From Mucinivorans hirudinis (GTDB taxonomy: Bacteria > Bacteroidota > Bacteroidia > Bacteroidales > Rikenellaceae), in NCBI GenBank assembly GCA_000723505.1, contig HG934468.1, positions 776,798-840,797 of the forward strand: a DNA stretch of 64,000 nt. The letters run 5' to 3'. Made by a program: the position numbers and the translations under genes. The first letter of the stretch is position 1. Every line of letters starts with the position of its first letter. The notes under the pieces are model-generated. The model saw only the letters and a list, made by a program, of their open reading frames with translations. It had not been told where the DNA came from and did no database searches. Of this stretch, positions 17,905 through 27,536 are shown piece by piece.

Positions 17905-18837
17905 TCAGCATAACTCATCCTCGCGGAAATTTGTATTCTCAGCAGCCGCAAGATTTTCTCGAAGCTGCTCCACCGAACTCACGCCGACAATAACGGACGT
18001 GATGGCAGGATTAGCCAACTGCCACGCTATAGCCATCTGCGAGAGCGACTGCCCGCGGTTATCGGCAATTTTTTTGAGATTTCTAACCTTTTCTATGTTC
18101 TCCAAAACCTGCTCTACCTGCAAAAATCCGTGAGCCTTAGCCGCACGCGAATCTGCAGGTATTCCCCTGAGGTACTTTTCGCTGAGCTGACCTTGTGCCA
18201 AGGGCGAGAAGCTCACGCAGCCCAAACCATACTCCCGATGCAGCGCGAAGTGCTCCTGCTCAGCCTCCCTATCCAAGAGCGAATATCTGAGCTGGTCTAC
18301 AATCACGGGAGTTTTCAACTCGCGAAGAATATCGAGTGCCTCGCGCATCTTTGATGCCGGATATTTCGAGAGACCCACATAGAGTGCCCGCCCGCTACGC
18401 ACGATGGTATCTAGAGCACTCATAGTCTCCTCTAGCGGAGTTTGGGGGTCGTAACGGTGGCTGTAAAAAATATCTACATAATCGACACCCATACGCACAA
18501 GACTCTCATCACAACTGGTAATCAAGTGTTTACGCGAACCCCAATCACCATAAACCCCCTCCCACATCAAGTGCCCTGCTTTGGTGGTGATTACGATTTT
18601 ATTGCGATGGGCAGCCAAATCTTCTTTAAGAATCCTGCCGAAAGTAAGCTCGGCAGCACCGGGGGGAGGTCCGTAATTATTCGCCAAGTCGAATTGTGTA
18701 ATGCCGTTTTCGTAGGCTTCAAGCACTATTTTGCGTGCATTTTCATAAGAATCAATCTCATTAGAAAAATTGTGCCACAGTCCGAGTGATATTTCCGGCA
18801 GTAGCAGTCCGCTCCGCCCGCAGCGATTGTATTTCAT
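17905..18837 (-). CDS. Aldo/keto reductase (YghZ/MgrA-like)
   Basis: A 310-residue cytoplasmic NADPH-dependent oxidoreductase. Family features are the catalytic Asp/Tyr in FDLANNYGPPPGAAE, the Lys in KIVITTKAG and the His in FYSHRYDPQTPLEETM, with the C-terminal VIVGVSSVEQLRENL nucleotide-binding end. The PPPGAAE segment matches the subgroup that reduces L-glyceraldehyde 3-phosphate and methylglyoxal. ATG 18837 gives the normal N-terminus, and a longer frame to 18867 is unlikely. It lies 59 nt after the transglutaminase-like gene on the same strand. Confidence 0.9.
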   Translation of the reverse strand: MKYNRCGRSGLLLPEISLGLWHNFSNEIDSYENARKIVLEAYENGITQFDLANNYGPPPGAAELTFGRILKEDLAAHRNKIVITTKAGHLMWEGVYGDWGSRKHLITSCDESLVRMGVDYVDIFYSHRYDPQTPLEETMSALDTIVRSGRALYVGLSKYPASKMREALDILRELKTPVIVDQLRYSLLDREAEQEHFALHREYGLGCVSFSPLAQGQLSEKYLRGIPADSRAAKAHGFLQVEQVLENIEKVRNLKKIADNRGQSLSQMAIAWQLANPAITSVIVGVSSVEQLRENLAAAENTNFREDELC

Positions 18838-18896
18838 ATCATTATTTTTAACGTAGAGACGGGGCATTCCCCATCTCTACAAACGGATTATATTAT

Positions 18897-21470
18897 TTAC
18901 AAATTATCAATGACCCTCTTCATCTGCTCGCCAAGACCGATTTGGTAACCCTGCGAGAAGAAGACCACTCGACCGAAGGTGTCGGCGATAATGAATATCG
19001 GCAGATTGTTGATATTCTGAATTTTCATCATATCCTTCAGTATTGCAGCCGTCTGCCCTTCATTGTCGTAACCAGCAACTACCGTATTGGGTAATATGCC
19101 AAATTCTTGCGCATCAAATTTCGAAAACTGTTCGGCATCCTTGAATACAAGCACTATGGAACGCCCCCACTTTTCATAAAAATCTTTCAGAGCAGTCAAG
19201 TCTCTCATAGCGTGATTGGTAGGCTCTTGCTTTGCACCGACCAATGCCAATATAAAATACCCGCGCCCCGTTGTTGCCAATAGTGAACCAACATTGCCAT
19301 CGCGTACATAGAGCGACTCGGGATTCATCTCGCCAATAACTTTTACCTTTGCATCATCCTGTCTCATAATAAGTTCCACCTTACTCTCTCTGCCCGCCTC
19401 CACATCAAAAATAACGTCATTGACCAGCACCGCGCCGCTTGCCAAGCGAGTACCCGAAACGAGCATATACCTACCCTGCTCCAACTCTAAAGGGCTATTA
19501 AACAAACTACCCCTCACCTTTTCGCCACCCATATCAACATTCGAGCGCGACGAACGTAGATTTACCGTGTTGAATACACCATCCGTAAGTTTAGCCAACG
19601 TAAAGTGTGTCATAAGCTTAGGCTCTTCCTTGCCCTTGAACTCAATCACCACCTTGCCCTTTTCTGGCACTGCCGCCGTGGTAATGTTCACCCACTTTGC
19701 CGACGCCGTGTCATAGTATTGCAAATTCTCAGTAACAGGTTCTAAACGTGCTGCATAACCCTTGCTACGAAGCAGCGTGATTACATATCTTTCGTATGCT
19801 GCCTTGTCCGCCATTCGCGAGTCGTGCACCGCGAGTGGGGTGATGTGGAAATTGCCGGGGTTCAATTCGGGAACTAACTTAACACTCTTTGTGGTGGCAA
19901 TCAACTCCTGAGCAGTTGCGCAACCTCCCACCTGGGCAAAGCGTGTACGAAAGGGGGTGAGTAGCTCATAACCAACACGCGGATTGAGGATGTACTCCTC
20001 GAAAAAGGGTTCATTACAGTATTGATACGCAACCGTGAGATGGTCGCGGAGAACATCGGCAGGAGTGTCGCGCAAATCCTTTGCCGATACCACATTGAGC
20101 AACATAAGGGCAACGGACAACTGCTCCTTGGGGGTCTCTTTCAAGAATTTAGCTATCTGGTCGTGGTTGCCGCGCGAGGCAGACAAGAGCTGTTCGACAT
20201 CAGCCGCTTGCGCGCCAATCTGGACAGCCAAAGCTGCGGCACTCTCTGCTGTAGCGAATGTAGAGGTGTAGCAATTTCTTATGGAGTCCTCCACCGCCAG
20301 ACGGAGGTTATTCTCGGCACGCTGAGCGGGAGTAATCTCGCGAGAGACGCTTTTCCCCGCGGGAGGTACAATATCAAATGCCGTTACCCCGACAGGGTTA
20401 TTCAGAACTACTCGAATCAAACTATCTTGACCAAAATTTAATTGACTGAAACCATAGTTTGATCCGTCGTTCGCCCAAACCACCATCGAACCCAAACCGG
20501 CTGAAAGCGAGGTGCGCCCTACCGAATCGGCTTTTTTGCGTGCTGCGGGGTAGAACTGCGCATAGTTGTATATACCGAAATCGACATTTGCGCCGGCAAC
20601 TGCTTTTCCCTGATTATCAACAACCTCAACCACGGCAGAGGCAACATCGGCATAATTTTTGGTGACGTTTATCTCCACAAAGCAATCATTCTCAGAGATT
20701 ACCTCCTCCGTACCATAATGTTTGCCAAAAACCTTCGTGTGCATCAGAAGTGCACGTGCTGCCGGAGCATCAAACCATCCGGTATTTACCACAGGTTCAG
20801 GCTCGCACGCACCGATATAGACCCACTCTCCGTCTGCCCAAGCCTCCACCCAAGCGTGGTTATCGTCCGAGTGCGCCCAGCGCGGTGTGTAGACCTGACG
20901 CGAGGGAATACCCACCGCCCGCAAAGCCGCCACCGTAAATGTGCTCTCCTCGCCACAACGCCCATAGGCACTGCGAACCGAAGCCGAGGGGGCAGAGGTA
21001 CGCGCATCCGAAGGGGTGTATACCACCTTTTCGTGACACCAGTGGTTCACCTCGAGGATTGCATCTCGCATCGAAAGCCCCTTTACTCTATCCTTCAACT
21101 CATTATAGAAGGTCACGCGCGAGGTGTCCAAATTCTCGTTATTGACCCTCACGGGAAGGACGTAGCTCAGAAAAATCTCTTCGGGAACATTCCAACCTAA
21201 TGAATCTTTAGCTTTTAGTGTTGTGCGAACGTTGGTCAAATAGAGCTCCTGCGAGAAGTCCCACGCGTCGCCCACGGGCATATAGGCATACAAAAATTTC
21301 AAAGCGTCCTGCTCTTCAGCACTAATATCAGCAGGTATGGCAGGTATCCACCCCTTGCGAGACTCCAATTTTTGTTCGATTTCAGCTTTGCGCGCCTTGT
21401 CCGAAATGAGCCCACCGCCTGAGCAAGATGCTAATAAAGAGGCGATTACAAAGATTAATGTTTTTTTCAT
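18897..21470 (-). CDS. Transglutaminase-like lipoprotein with C-terminal thioredoxin-like fold
   Basis: The 857-residue lipoprotein (signal MKKTLIFVIASLLASC, lipobox Cys16) carries a transglutaminase-core domain (about 120-250). Its Cys is in YGRCGEESTFTVAALRAVGIPSR and its His in DDNHAWVEAWADGEWVYIGACEPEP. A beta-sandwich middle follows, then a thioredoxin-like end (about 730-857: LFRVV-type strands, LPIFIIADTFGRVVFFSQG) with no CxxC. It is probably anchored in the envelope and acts on peptides or glycans, but the substrate is unknown. ATG 21470 was chosen over an upstream start because it gives a clean signal peptide. Confidence 0.85.
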   Translation of the reverse strand: MKKTLIFVIASLLASCSGGGLISDKARKAEIEQKLESRKGWIPAIPADISAEEQDALKFLYAYMPVGDAWDFSQELYLTNVRTTLKAKDSLGWNVPEEIFLSYVLPVRVNNENLDTSRVTFYNELKDRVKGLSMRDAILEVNHWCHEKVVYTPSDARTSAPSASVRSAYGRCGEESTFTVAALRAVGIPSRQVYTPRWAHSDDNHAWVEAWADGEWVYIGACEPEPVVNTGWFDAPAARALLMHTKVFGKHYGTEEVISENDCFVEINVTKNYADVASAVVEVVDNQGKAVAGANVDFGIYNYAQFYPAARKKADSVGRTSLSAGLGSMVVWANDGSNYGFSQLNFGQDSLIRVVLNNPVGVTAFDIVPPAGKSVSREITPAQRAENNLRLAVEDSIRNCYTSTFATAESAAALAVQIGAQAADVEQLLSASRGNHDQIAKFLKETPKEQLSVALMLLNVVSAKDLRDTPADVLRDHLTVAYQYCNEPFFEEYILNPRVGYELLTPFRTRFAQVGGCATAQELIATTKSVKLVPELNPGNFHITPLAVHDSRMADKAAYERYVITLLRSKGYAARLEPVTENLQYYDTASAKWVNITTAAVPEKGKVVIEFKGKEEPKLMTHFTLAKLTDGVFNTVNLRSSRSNVDMGGEKVRGSLFNSPLELEQGRYMLVSGTRLASGAVLVNDVIFDVEAGRESKVELIMRQDDAKVKVIGEMNPESLYVRDGNVGSLLATTGRGYFILALVGAKQEPTNHAMRDLTALKDFYEKWGRSIVLVFKDAEQFSKFDAQEFGILPNTVVAGYDNEGQTAAILKDMMKIQNINNLPIFIIADTFGRVVFFSQGYQIGLGEQMKRVIDNL

Positions 21471-21505
21471 TATGGTCGAATGTTTTTTTTTGATAAAGAT
21501 ATGCA

Positions 21506-21513
21506 CAAAGTTA
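21506..21513 (-). promoter_or_regulatory. -7 box upstream of the transglutaminase-like gene
   Basis: TAACTTTG on the minus strand fits TAnnTTTG and lies 36 nt upstream of ATG 21470. A matching -33 TTG is not obvious. Confidence 0.4.
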
Positions 21514-21592
21514 ATATTTTTTTCCTAATTTTGAGGGGTTTGGGGTGGAACTAGTGAGAGTTTTGGATTGACACTAAATCACTAAGCAATAT

Positions 21593-23797
21593 ATGAACGT
21601 TCCTCTGATTTTTTGGCTTGTGCCCATTGCAGCAATTGTGGCATTAGTTTTTGCACGCTATTTCTTCGTGCAGATGAAGGCTCAGTCCGAGGGGACTGAG
21701 CGGATGAAAGAGATTGCATCCCACGTGCGCAAGGGGGCAATGGCTTACCTGAAACAACAATATCGAGTTGTTACAGTAGTATTTATTGTTCTCGCAGCCT
21801 TCTTCGCACTGCTCGCCTACGGCTTTGGAGTGCAGAACCCTTGGGTACCATTTGCATTCCTCACGGGTGGGCTCTTTTCGGGCATTGCCGGCTTTATCGG
21901 TATGAAGACCGCAACATACGCCTCGGCACGCACGGCTCAGGCGGCTTCGGAATCGCTCAATCGCGGTCTGAGGGTTGCCTTTCGCTCGGGTGCGGTGATG
22001 GGTCTTGCGGTGGTAGGTTTGGGGCTTTTGGACATCTCGATTTGGTATTTGGTGCTCGACTATTTCGAACCCGCCGACGGAGGGCAAAAACTTGTTGTCA
22101 TTACAACCACGATGCTGACCTTCGGAATGGGCGCTTCTACTCAGGCTCTCTTTGCGCGTGTGGGTGGGGGTATATACACGAAAGCTGCTGATGTGGGGGC
22201 TGACCTCGTGGGTAAGGTGGAGGCAGGCATACCCGAAGATGACCCGCGCAACCCGGCAACCATTGCCGACAATGTGGGTGATAATGTGGGCGATGTGGCA
22301 GGTATGGGGGCTGACCTCTATGAGAGCTACTGCGGCTCGGTGTTGGCAACGGCGGCGTTGGGTGCGGCTGCCTTTTCGAGCGTAGGCGGCACGGTGCAGA
22401 TGAATGCCGTTTTTGCACCGATGTTGATTGCAGCAGTGGGCATATTGTTGTCTGTCATAGGTATATTTTTGGTAAGAACCAAGGAGGGTGCTACAATGAA
22501 ACAACTTCTCGGCTCACTCGGAATGGGAGTTAATGTAAGCTCACTACTTATTGCCGGAGCCACCTTTGCAATACTGTTCTTACTGGGAATCGAAAATTGG
22601 CTCGGATTGTCATTCTCCGTTATAACAGGTTTGGTTGCGGGTATAATTATAGGTCAGGCAACAGAATACTACACATCACACTCCTACAAACCCACCCAAA
22701 AGGTGGCACAGAGCGGACAGACCGGTCCGGCAACGGTGATTATTTCGGGTTTGGGGCTTGGTATGCTCTCCACGGCGATTCCCGTGATAACCATTGCCGC
22801 TGCCATAATTTTTGCATATCTCTTTGCCAATGGTTTCGATATGTCGATTTCGGCAACCTCTCTCTCGCAGGGGCTGTATGGTATCGGAATTGCCGCCGTT
22901 GGTATGCTCTCGACTTTAGGCATAACCCTTGCCACGGATGCTTACGGACCCATTGCCGACAATGCGGGAGGTAATGCCGAGATGAGTGGTCTGCCCAAAG
23001 AGGTGCGCCGACGCACAGATGCACTCGATGCACTGGGCAACACAACAGCCGCTACGGGCAAAGGCTTCGCCATTGGTTCGGCAGCGCTCACCGCACTTGC
23101 TCTGATGGCTTCGTATATAGAAGAGGTAAAAATCGGACTGCTGCATATCGGACAAACAGCCATTGATATTGCCGGGCGTACCGTCAATGTTGTTGATGCC
23201 ACAATACCCGACTTTATGGAGTACTACCAAGTTACGTTGATGAATCCCAAGGTGCTCATTGGCATTTTTATAGGCTCGATGATGGCATTCGTATTCTGTG
23301 GACTGACGATGAATGCCGTAGGGCGTGCCGCTCAATCAATGGTAGAGGAAGTACGCCGTCAGTTCCGCGAAATCAAGGGTATCCTAACGGGTGAAGGTAC
23401 TCCCGATTATGCACGTTGCGTCGAGATTTCGACTAAAGGTGCTCAGAAAGAGATGTTATTCCCATCGCTTCTGGCAATTATTGTGCCCATCGCGGTAGGT
23501 GTAGTTTTCGGAGTTGCAGGAGTACTTGGGCTATTAGTGGGCGGACTTGGTACGGGCTTCGTGTTGGCTATCTTTATGGCAAACTCGGGTGGCGCGTGGG
23601 ACAATGCCAAGAAATATGTGGAAGAGGGTCACTATGGCGGAAAAGGCTCAGACACCCACAAGGCTACAGTGGTGGGGGACACCGTGGGCGACCCGTTCAA
23701 GGATACCTCGGGTCCATCACTCAATATATTGATAAAACTGATGAGTATGGTCTCTATCGTTATGGCGGGGCTTACTGTGGCATTCTCGGTGCTGTAG
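21593..23797 (+). CDS. hppA: Membrane pyrophosphatase (pyrophosphate-driven Na+/H+ pump)
   Basis: A 734-residue, roughly 16-helix inner-membrane pump that couples PPi hydrolysis to cation export. Substrate-site motifs are DNVGDNVGDVAGMGADLYES, DAYGPIADNAGGNAEM and GDTVGDPFKDTSGPSLNILI. The GNTTAATGKG segment has Ala where K+-independent enzymes carry Lys, which indicates a K+-dependent type. Bacteroidota members of this type generally pump Na+, but the ion is not proven here. It is monocistronic. Start ATG 21593. Confidence 0.95.
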   Translation: MNVPLIFWLVPIAAIVALVFARYFFVQMKAQSEGTERMKEIASHVRKGAMAYLKQQYRVVTVVFIVLAAFFALLAYGFGVQNPWVPFAFLTGGLFSGIAGFIGMKTATYASARTAQAASESLNRGLRVAFRSGAVMGLAVVGLGLLDISIWYLVLDYFEPADGGQKLVVITTTMLTFGMGASTQALFARVGGGIYTKAADVGADLVGKVEAGIPEDDPRNPATIADNVGDNVGDVAGMGADLYESYCGSVLATAALGAAAFSSVGGTVQMNAVFAPMLIAAVGILLSVIGIFLVRTKEGATMKQLLGSLGMGVNVSSLLIAGATFAILFLLGIENWLGLSFSVITGLVAGIIIGQATEYYTSHSYKPTQKVAQSGQTGPATVIISGLGLGMLSTAIPVITIAAAIIFAYLFANGFDMSISATSLSQGLYGIGIAAVGMLSTLGITLATDAYGPIADNAGGNAEMSGLPKEVRRRTDALDALGNTTAATGKGFAIGSAALTALALMASYIEEVKIGLLHIGQTAIDIAGRTVNVVDATIPDFMEYYQVTLMNPKVLIGIFIGSMMAFVFCGLTMNAVGRAAQSMVEEVRRQFREIKGILTGEGTPDYARCVEISTKGAQKEMLFPSLLAIIVPIAVGVVFGVAGVLGLLVGGLGTGFVLAIFMANSGGAWDNAKKYVEEGHYGGKGSDTHKATVVGDTVGDPFKDTSGPSLNILIKLMSMVSIVMAGLTVAFSVL

Positions 23798-23957
23798 GGG
23801 GTGCTTGTTTTAGGACTTGTGTTAAATAACAATATATGCCGATGATGAATTAGATATCTTTCGTATGTTTAGTTGCAGTGATAATCTATTTTATCGCAAA
23901 GGCTGCTGAACTCCGCAAAGATAGATAATCATTATTGAATGGATAAAATTTTGTACC

Positions 23958-23974
23958 ATTAACTCGGCATTAAA
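23958..23974. repeat. ATTAACTCGGC interspersed repeat, copy 1
   Basis: ATTAACTCGGCATTAAA occurs 9 nt before ATG 23983. Near-identical copies lie at 50086, 51018 and 56630. Confidence 0.6.
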
Positions 23975-23982
23975 GACGAATT

Positions 23983-24597
23983 ATGAAAAATTTACTATTA
24001 ATATTGATTTTCGCAATTTTACCGATTTCCATAAAGGCACAAACGACAGTGAAGTTGAACTCGTTATATGCCCTTGTGGGGGTAATCAACCCCGCTATCG
24101 AGATACCAATATCCGACAAGGTATCCTTTCAGAGCGAACTCGTAATTTCGCCTTGGAAATCAATTAGCTGGAAAGGAAAGGAACACCCTATGTTGTTTGG
24201 ATTCCTCATCAATGAGTTCCGCTATTATTTCCGAGAAAAACAGAACGGATGGTATGCTGCCGGCAACTTCGGACTTGGCATTATCCATATGTCCAAGCCG
24301 AAGATATTGGAGACCGGGAAATTCGAGTTTGATAATAGATATAGCAAAGGTTGGAGTATGATGGTGGGTTTTGGTGGCGGATATCAGACTTCTATCGGAG
24401 GACGATGGAGGATGGATATTTACGCCGCACTGGGTTGGATGCTCAGCTATTACAATGGCTACAGCCTTGACGGAGAGATTCAAATGCACCCGCCACGCCC
24501 CGTTCCACCGAAATATCCCGACCCGTGGAACGCCTCGGGTGAATGGATGCCATATAAGCTCGGTGTATCGTTCGGATACAAACTGTTTGACAAATGA
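23983..24597 (+). CDS. DUF3575-like outer-membrane beta-barrel protein
   Basis: The 204-residue exported protein (signal MKNLLLILIFAILPISIKAQ) has the small-barrel pattern NPAIEIPISDKVSFQSEL...WYAAGNFGLG, typical of DUF3575, and ends GVSFGYKLF. The DUF3575 assignment is from memory of that pattern. No function is known. The next gene starts 40 nt after its stop, so the two may be cotranscribed. An interspersed ATTAACTCGGC repeat lies just upstream (23958-23974). Confidence 0.7.
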   Translation: MKNLLLILIFAILPISIKAQTTVKLNSLYALVGVINPAIEIPISDKVSFQSELVISPWKSISWKGKEHPMLFGFLINEFRYYFREKQNGWYAAGNFGLGIIHMSKPKILETGKFEFDNRYSKGWSMMVGFGGGYQTSIGGRWRMDIYAALGWMLSYYNGYSLDGEIQMHPPRPVPPKYPDPWNASGEWMPYKLGVSFGYKLFDK

Positions 24598-24637
24598 GAC
24601 CGTGCAATTTTCATCCCCTATCCCCCTTAAAGCAACA

Positions 24638-25828
24638 ATGAAGACAAAACTAACAACACTACTTATGATTGTCGCTCTGGCATTATCGTGTGGCGATGGT
24701 GGGCGTGTCGATGTTCCGCAAGCGGCGGTTATCGGCTCACGCGAAGGTGACCTTGTAACAGTAAATATTCGCGAGGTAAGCGACACGGTGGATATGCCTC
24801 TATCGGCGTGGGTCGAGGATTTAGAGATTGTGCAACTGGATGGCAGTAGCGACGATGCTTTCACAAATGGTTACAAAATTTGTCTGTCGGACAACTACAT
24901 TCTAATATTTGGCAATATCACCAACGCCACAAAGCTCTACGAACGGAAAACGGGTAAGTTCGTGGGCAACATAGGTAATGTGGGGCGCGGACCGGGCGAA
25001 TACTTTGCCATCTACTCGGCACAGATTGACGAGCCAAACGGGCTTATCTACTCCCAACCGTGGCAGATGAGAGAGATTTTGGTACACAACCTGCGCGGCG
25101 AGTTCACCGGGAGAATACCCCTTGCCAACGTGGCGGAGAAGGGCAATATCAGGGTCGATGTGCCCAATAGAGTTATTACGGTGAGCGTTATCCCCTTCAA
25201 GGGGGGTAGCAATAGTGCGGTGTGGGTGCAGGATTTCGAGGGGAATGTGATTGACAGCGTAGCGGCAGGGCGGTTTGCCGTTAATCCGGACTACTCGAAC
25301 GAGGTGGATTATAATGGCAACACCGATGCTTTCGACTTCTCGCTGCTACGCTGGAGCAATCAGCCCGACACGCTCTACCACTACGAAAACAAGGTGCTCA
25401 AGCCAGTCTTTACCGTTACAATCGACGGGCTTGAACCCTCTAAGGGCTATGCGGATGCGGTAACGCGTACCTACAATGAATTGCCGGGCTACTTCCTTGG
25501 CGGCGTGGGGCAGAATAGAAAGGTAGAAAAGAGAGGGAATAGTGAATCTACGACAGTGATACCCGTGTGGATGTATGTGGATAAAAAAGAGTTGCGTGGA
25601 GCGTGGTTCAGACTCCGCAATGATTTTGTCGGGGGACGGGTGGAGTATCCCACCTTCACGGGCGGATATTTCGTGAGCAACGTGAGCGACCCGTTTAAGT
25701 TTGTCGAGCAGTTGGAGGCGGCACGGGGCAAAGCCTCAGCAGCTGTGCGCGAACGCATTGACGGGCTCCTGAAAAGCATTGACCCCGAAGGAAATAACGT
25801 TTTGATGCTGGGGCGGGTGAAACAGTGA
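24638..25828 (+). CDS. Six-bladed beta-propeller lipoprotein
   Basis: A 396-residue lipoprotein (MKTKLTTLLMIVALALSC) whose VEDLEIVQLD...GNIGNVGRGPGEYFAI region matches the 6-bladed beta-propeller (NHL-like) family common next to Bacteroidota envelope genes. The GRGPGEY motif after the first blade is the most telling. It is probably surface or periplasmic, and its ligand is unknown. A longer frame reaching back to 24371 would overlap the barrel gene and lacks a signal peptide, so I reject it. Another propeller-like lipoprotein lies at 28710. Confidence 0.8.
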   Translation: MKTKLTTLLMIVALALSCGDGGRVDVPQAAVIGSREGDLVTVNIREVSDTVDMPLSAWVEDLEIVQLDGSSDDAFTNGYKICLSDNYILIFGNITNATKLYERKTGKFVGNIGNVGRGPGEYFAIYSAQIDEPNGLIYSQPWQMREILVHNLRGEFTGRIPLANVAEKGNIRVDVPNRVITVSVIPFKGGSNSAVWVQDFEGNVIDSVAAGRFAVNPDYSNEVDYNGNTDAFDFSLLRWSNQPDTLYHYENKVLKPVFTVTIDGLEPSKGYADAVTRTYNELPGYFLGGVGQNRKVEKRGNSESTTVIPVWMYVDKKELRGAWFRLRNDFVGGRVEYPTFTGGYFVSNVSDPFKFVEQLEAARGKASAAVRERIDGLLKSIDPEGNNVLMLGRVKQ

Positions 25829-25878
25829 TATTTATTGAATGAGGGACAGAGTAAACTTGGTTAAATAACAACCCCTAA

Positions 25879-25977
25879 ATGAGACTACTATTCATAACAG
25901 CAATCCTGCTTACTTCGTGCGACCCGGCACCAAAACCTCAACCGGTCACCCTTAAATTCAATGAAGGGGAGTTCTAA
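25879..25977 (+). pseudogene. Truncated copy of the 5' end of the lipoprotein gene at 28710
   Basis: A 32-codon frame starts with the same signal peptide as the gene at 28710 (ILLTSCDPAPKPQP). The first 71 nt match 28710-28780 with about 7 mismatches, then similarity stops and the frame ends in VTLKFNEGEF. The end lies inside a 36-nt palindrome (25965-26000). It is best read as a broken duplicate. Confidence 0.75.
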
Positions 25978-26000
25978 AAATCAATGATTAGAACTCCCCT
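25965..26000. repeat. Perfect 13-bp palindrome with TTCTAA core
   Basis: AGGGGAGTTCTAA, a 10-nt loop, then its exact complement. The arm belongs to the GGGGAGTTCTAAAAATTA repeat family also seen at 45208, 49000, 50064, 57860 and 59049. It could also act as a terminator. Confidence 0.6.
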
Positions 26001-26043
26001 ATAGTAAATCGCAATCGATTCATTGCATTTTTTTAAGGATGTA

Positions 26044-26355
26044 TTAGTCACTGAAAGGTCTTCTCACTTGAATTGATTCTATATTAGATAGCGCATAATT
26101 AATCAAAGCAAAGCTATACAAAACCACTAACAGTTCAATATTTAGGATTACCATCAACCATATTGCTGCTAATGCTGACACTGCAATTTTTTTGATGCAA
26201 CTCTTCTTTCCAACTGTAATCGAAAACAATAACGAACATAGCAATAATAGTCCGCATAACAGAACTTGTAAGTAGTGAGTACCATCTGGTACTATGAACA
26301 GCAATGCAAATGCGAGTGTGAGGATGTAAATAATAATCTCTAAAAGTAGTTTCAT
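26044..26355 (-). CDS. Small multi-pass membrane protein
   Basis: A 103-residue, AT-rich gene. The protein has four hydrophobic segments (about 3-22, 28-48, 56-78 and 80-95) separated by a Lys-rich turn (GKKSCIKK). ATG 26355 lies 5 nt after the stop of the lipoprotein gene upstream, so they form an operon. A longer frame would overlap that gene. I recognise no family. The small size and tight pairing would suit a partner, chaperone or immunity role, but that is speculation. Confidence 0.6.
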   Translation of the reverse strand: MKLLLEIIIYILTLAFALLFIVPDGTHYLQVLLCGLLLLCSLLFSITVGKKSCIKKIAVSALAAIWLMVILNIELLVVLYSFALINYALSNIESIQVRRPFSD

Positions 26356-26359
26356 TGTA

Positions 26360-27058
26360 TCACATATCTTTAGGGGTATAAACTTTACCATCAAATACAG
26401 GCGAAGAACCATCGCCATTCTCCGCCTCATTAGCCACTAAGGATGCAATAGTTGCGGCAATAGCACTCCCTCCAGGACCCAAAAACAGCCCCCACGCAGC
26501 ACCGACTCCGTCAGCAAGAATTGTAGCCGAACCTTTCGACTTAGTTATATCCTTGGAATTTGTAAACTCTGAAGTTGTCCAAAAATCTGTAGAAGCAGCA
26601 ATTACACTATTATACACATCTCTTTGAAAAGCTGATAAATCAGCAAGTTCCAAAGATTCAATATTGGAATTCGTTGCGACCTTCGTTGCATCGCAATTTT
26701 GAAGAATGTATTCAACGAGAGCTTCGGCTGTTGTCTTTCCGGTAACTTTCCTTGAATCAAAGTTAGTGAAAAAATTTTTAATTTCCAAAATTATAGTTTT
26801 ATCAACATCTCCCAATTGAGGTTGAGCAGCAATAAAATCAATAACATCAGCAATTATTAAATCATTCTGATTTTTTGATTTAGTACGAACTTCAGGTAGA
26901 TATTCAGTATAAATCTTCTGAAGCAAAATGTTATGCAATTCTGCAATTTGTGCTGCGGTCTCTATTCGAGGTGGCAGCTCTTCTTTCTTTTTACAAGATG
27001 TAAATACGAATGTGGCACTAAGTACCAATAAAAACGAAATTAATTTTAAAGTTTTCAT
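26360..27058 (-). CDS. AT-rich lipoprotein with Gly/Ala-rich hydrophobic C-terminal helix
   Basis: A 232-residue lipoprotein (MKTLKLISFLLVLSATFVFTSC, lipobox Cys22, then KKKEELPP). The middle is helical and polar (about 30-190). Near the end a Gly/Ala-rich hydrophobic stretch (GVGAAWGLFLGPGGSAIAAT, about 185-210) resembles a glycine-zipper or bacteriocin-like helix, followed by an acidic tail. No enzyme motif is seen. Base composition is more AT-rich than the flanking chromosome, and an IS lies 110 nt upstream, which suggests acquisition by transfer. Confidence 0.65.
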   Translation of the reverse strand: MKTLKLISFLLVLSATFVFTSCKKKEELPPRIETAAQIAELHNILLQKIYTEYLPEVRTKSKNQNDLIIADVIDFIAAQPQLGDVDKTIILEIKNFFTNFDSRKVTGKTTAEALVEYILQNCDATKVATNSNIESLELADLSAFQRDVYNSVIAASTDFWTTSEFTNSKDITKSKGSATILADGVGAAWGLFLGPGGSAIAATIASLVANEAENGDGSSPVFDGKVYTPKDM

Positions 27059-27209
27059 GTTCGTTAATTTTAATTTATTAATATTGATTTGTAGATCTAC
27101 TTTGTAAAGCTAAAAAAAAAAAACGATAGTACAAAATTATTTCTTGATTCAGGTTCAATAAATAATTAGGTTCTACAGGATTTCGTGTGAGAATAGTTAT
27201 CTTTGCCGA

Positions 27210-27536
27210 ATGACAGCAACCGAAGTATTGAGTAAATTATTATTGCCTATGAGTAGTGATTGGTCGATAGGCAGTGTAGACATCGACGAGCAAAACGAGG
27301 AAGTTCGTATTGAGCTTGTCTATAACAATGAAGTGGTAATTATTGATGGCGTAAGTTATCCTATCTATGACTATCGTTCAGTTCGAGAGTGGCGACACTT
27401 GGATTTGTGGCAATATAAGAGTTACCTTGTTGCCCGTATTCCGCGTTATATTGTTGGAGATAAGGTAATAAGCTTGGGCGTACCGTGGTCAGCGCCATTG
27501 GAACGTATGACCACTTTGCTCGAAAAAAAACGATAA
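27210..27536 (+). CDS. ISL3 transposase, N-terminal part (frame 0)
   Basis: 108 residues beginning MTATEVLSKLLLP, as ISL3-type transposase N-termini do, with DYRSVREWRHLDLWQYKSYL. The frame stops at TAA 27534 just after an A8 run. The second frame begins before this point, so the full enzyme probably needs a -1 shift on A AAA AAA (27524-27530). A TATCTTTG -7-like box sits at 27198-27205, only 4 nt before the ATG. Confidence 0.8.
   Translation: MTATEVLSKLLLPMSSDWSIGSVDIDEQNEEVRIELVYNNEVVIIDGVSYPIYDYRSVREWRHLDLWQYKSYLVARIPRYIVGDKVISLGVPWSAPLERMTTLLEKKR

Noticed and set aside
24371-24637. Upstream extension of the propeller lipoprotein gene
   Set aside because: It overlaps the DUF3575-like gene in another frame and would remove the lipoprotein signal from the N-terminus.
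26044-27058. Classical toxin-antitoxin pair
   Set aside because: Neither protein resembles known toxin or antitoxin families, and one is a lipoprotein with a signal peptide, so I kept only the neutral description.
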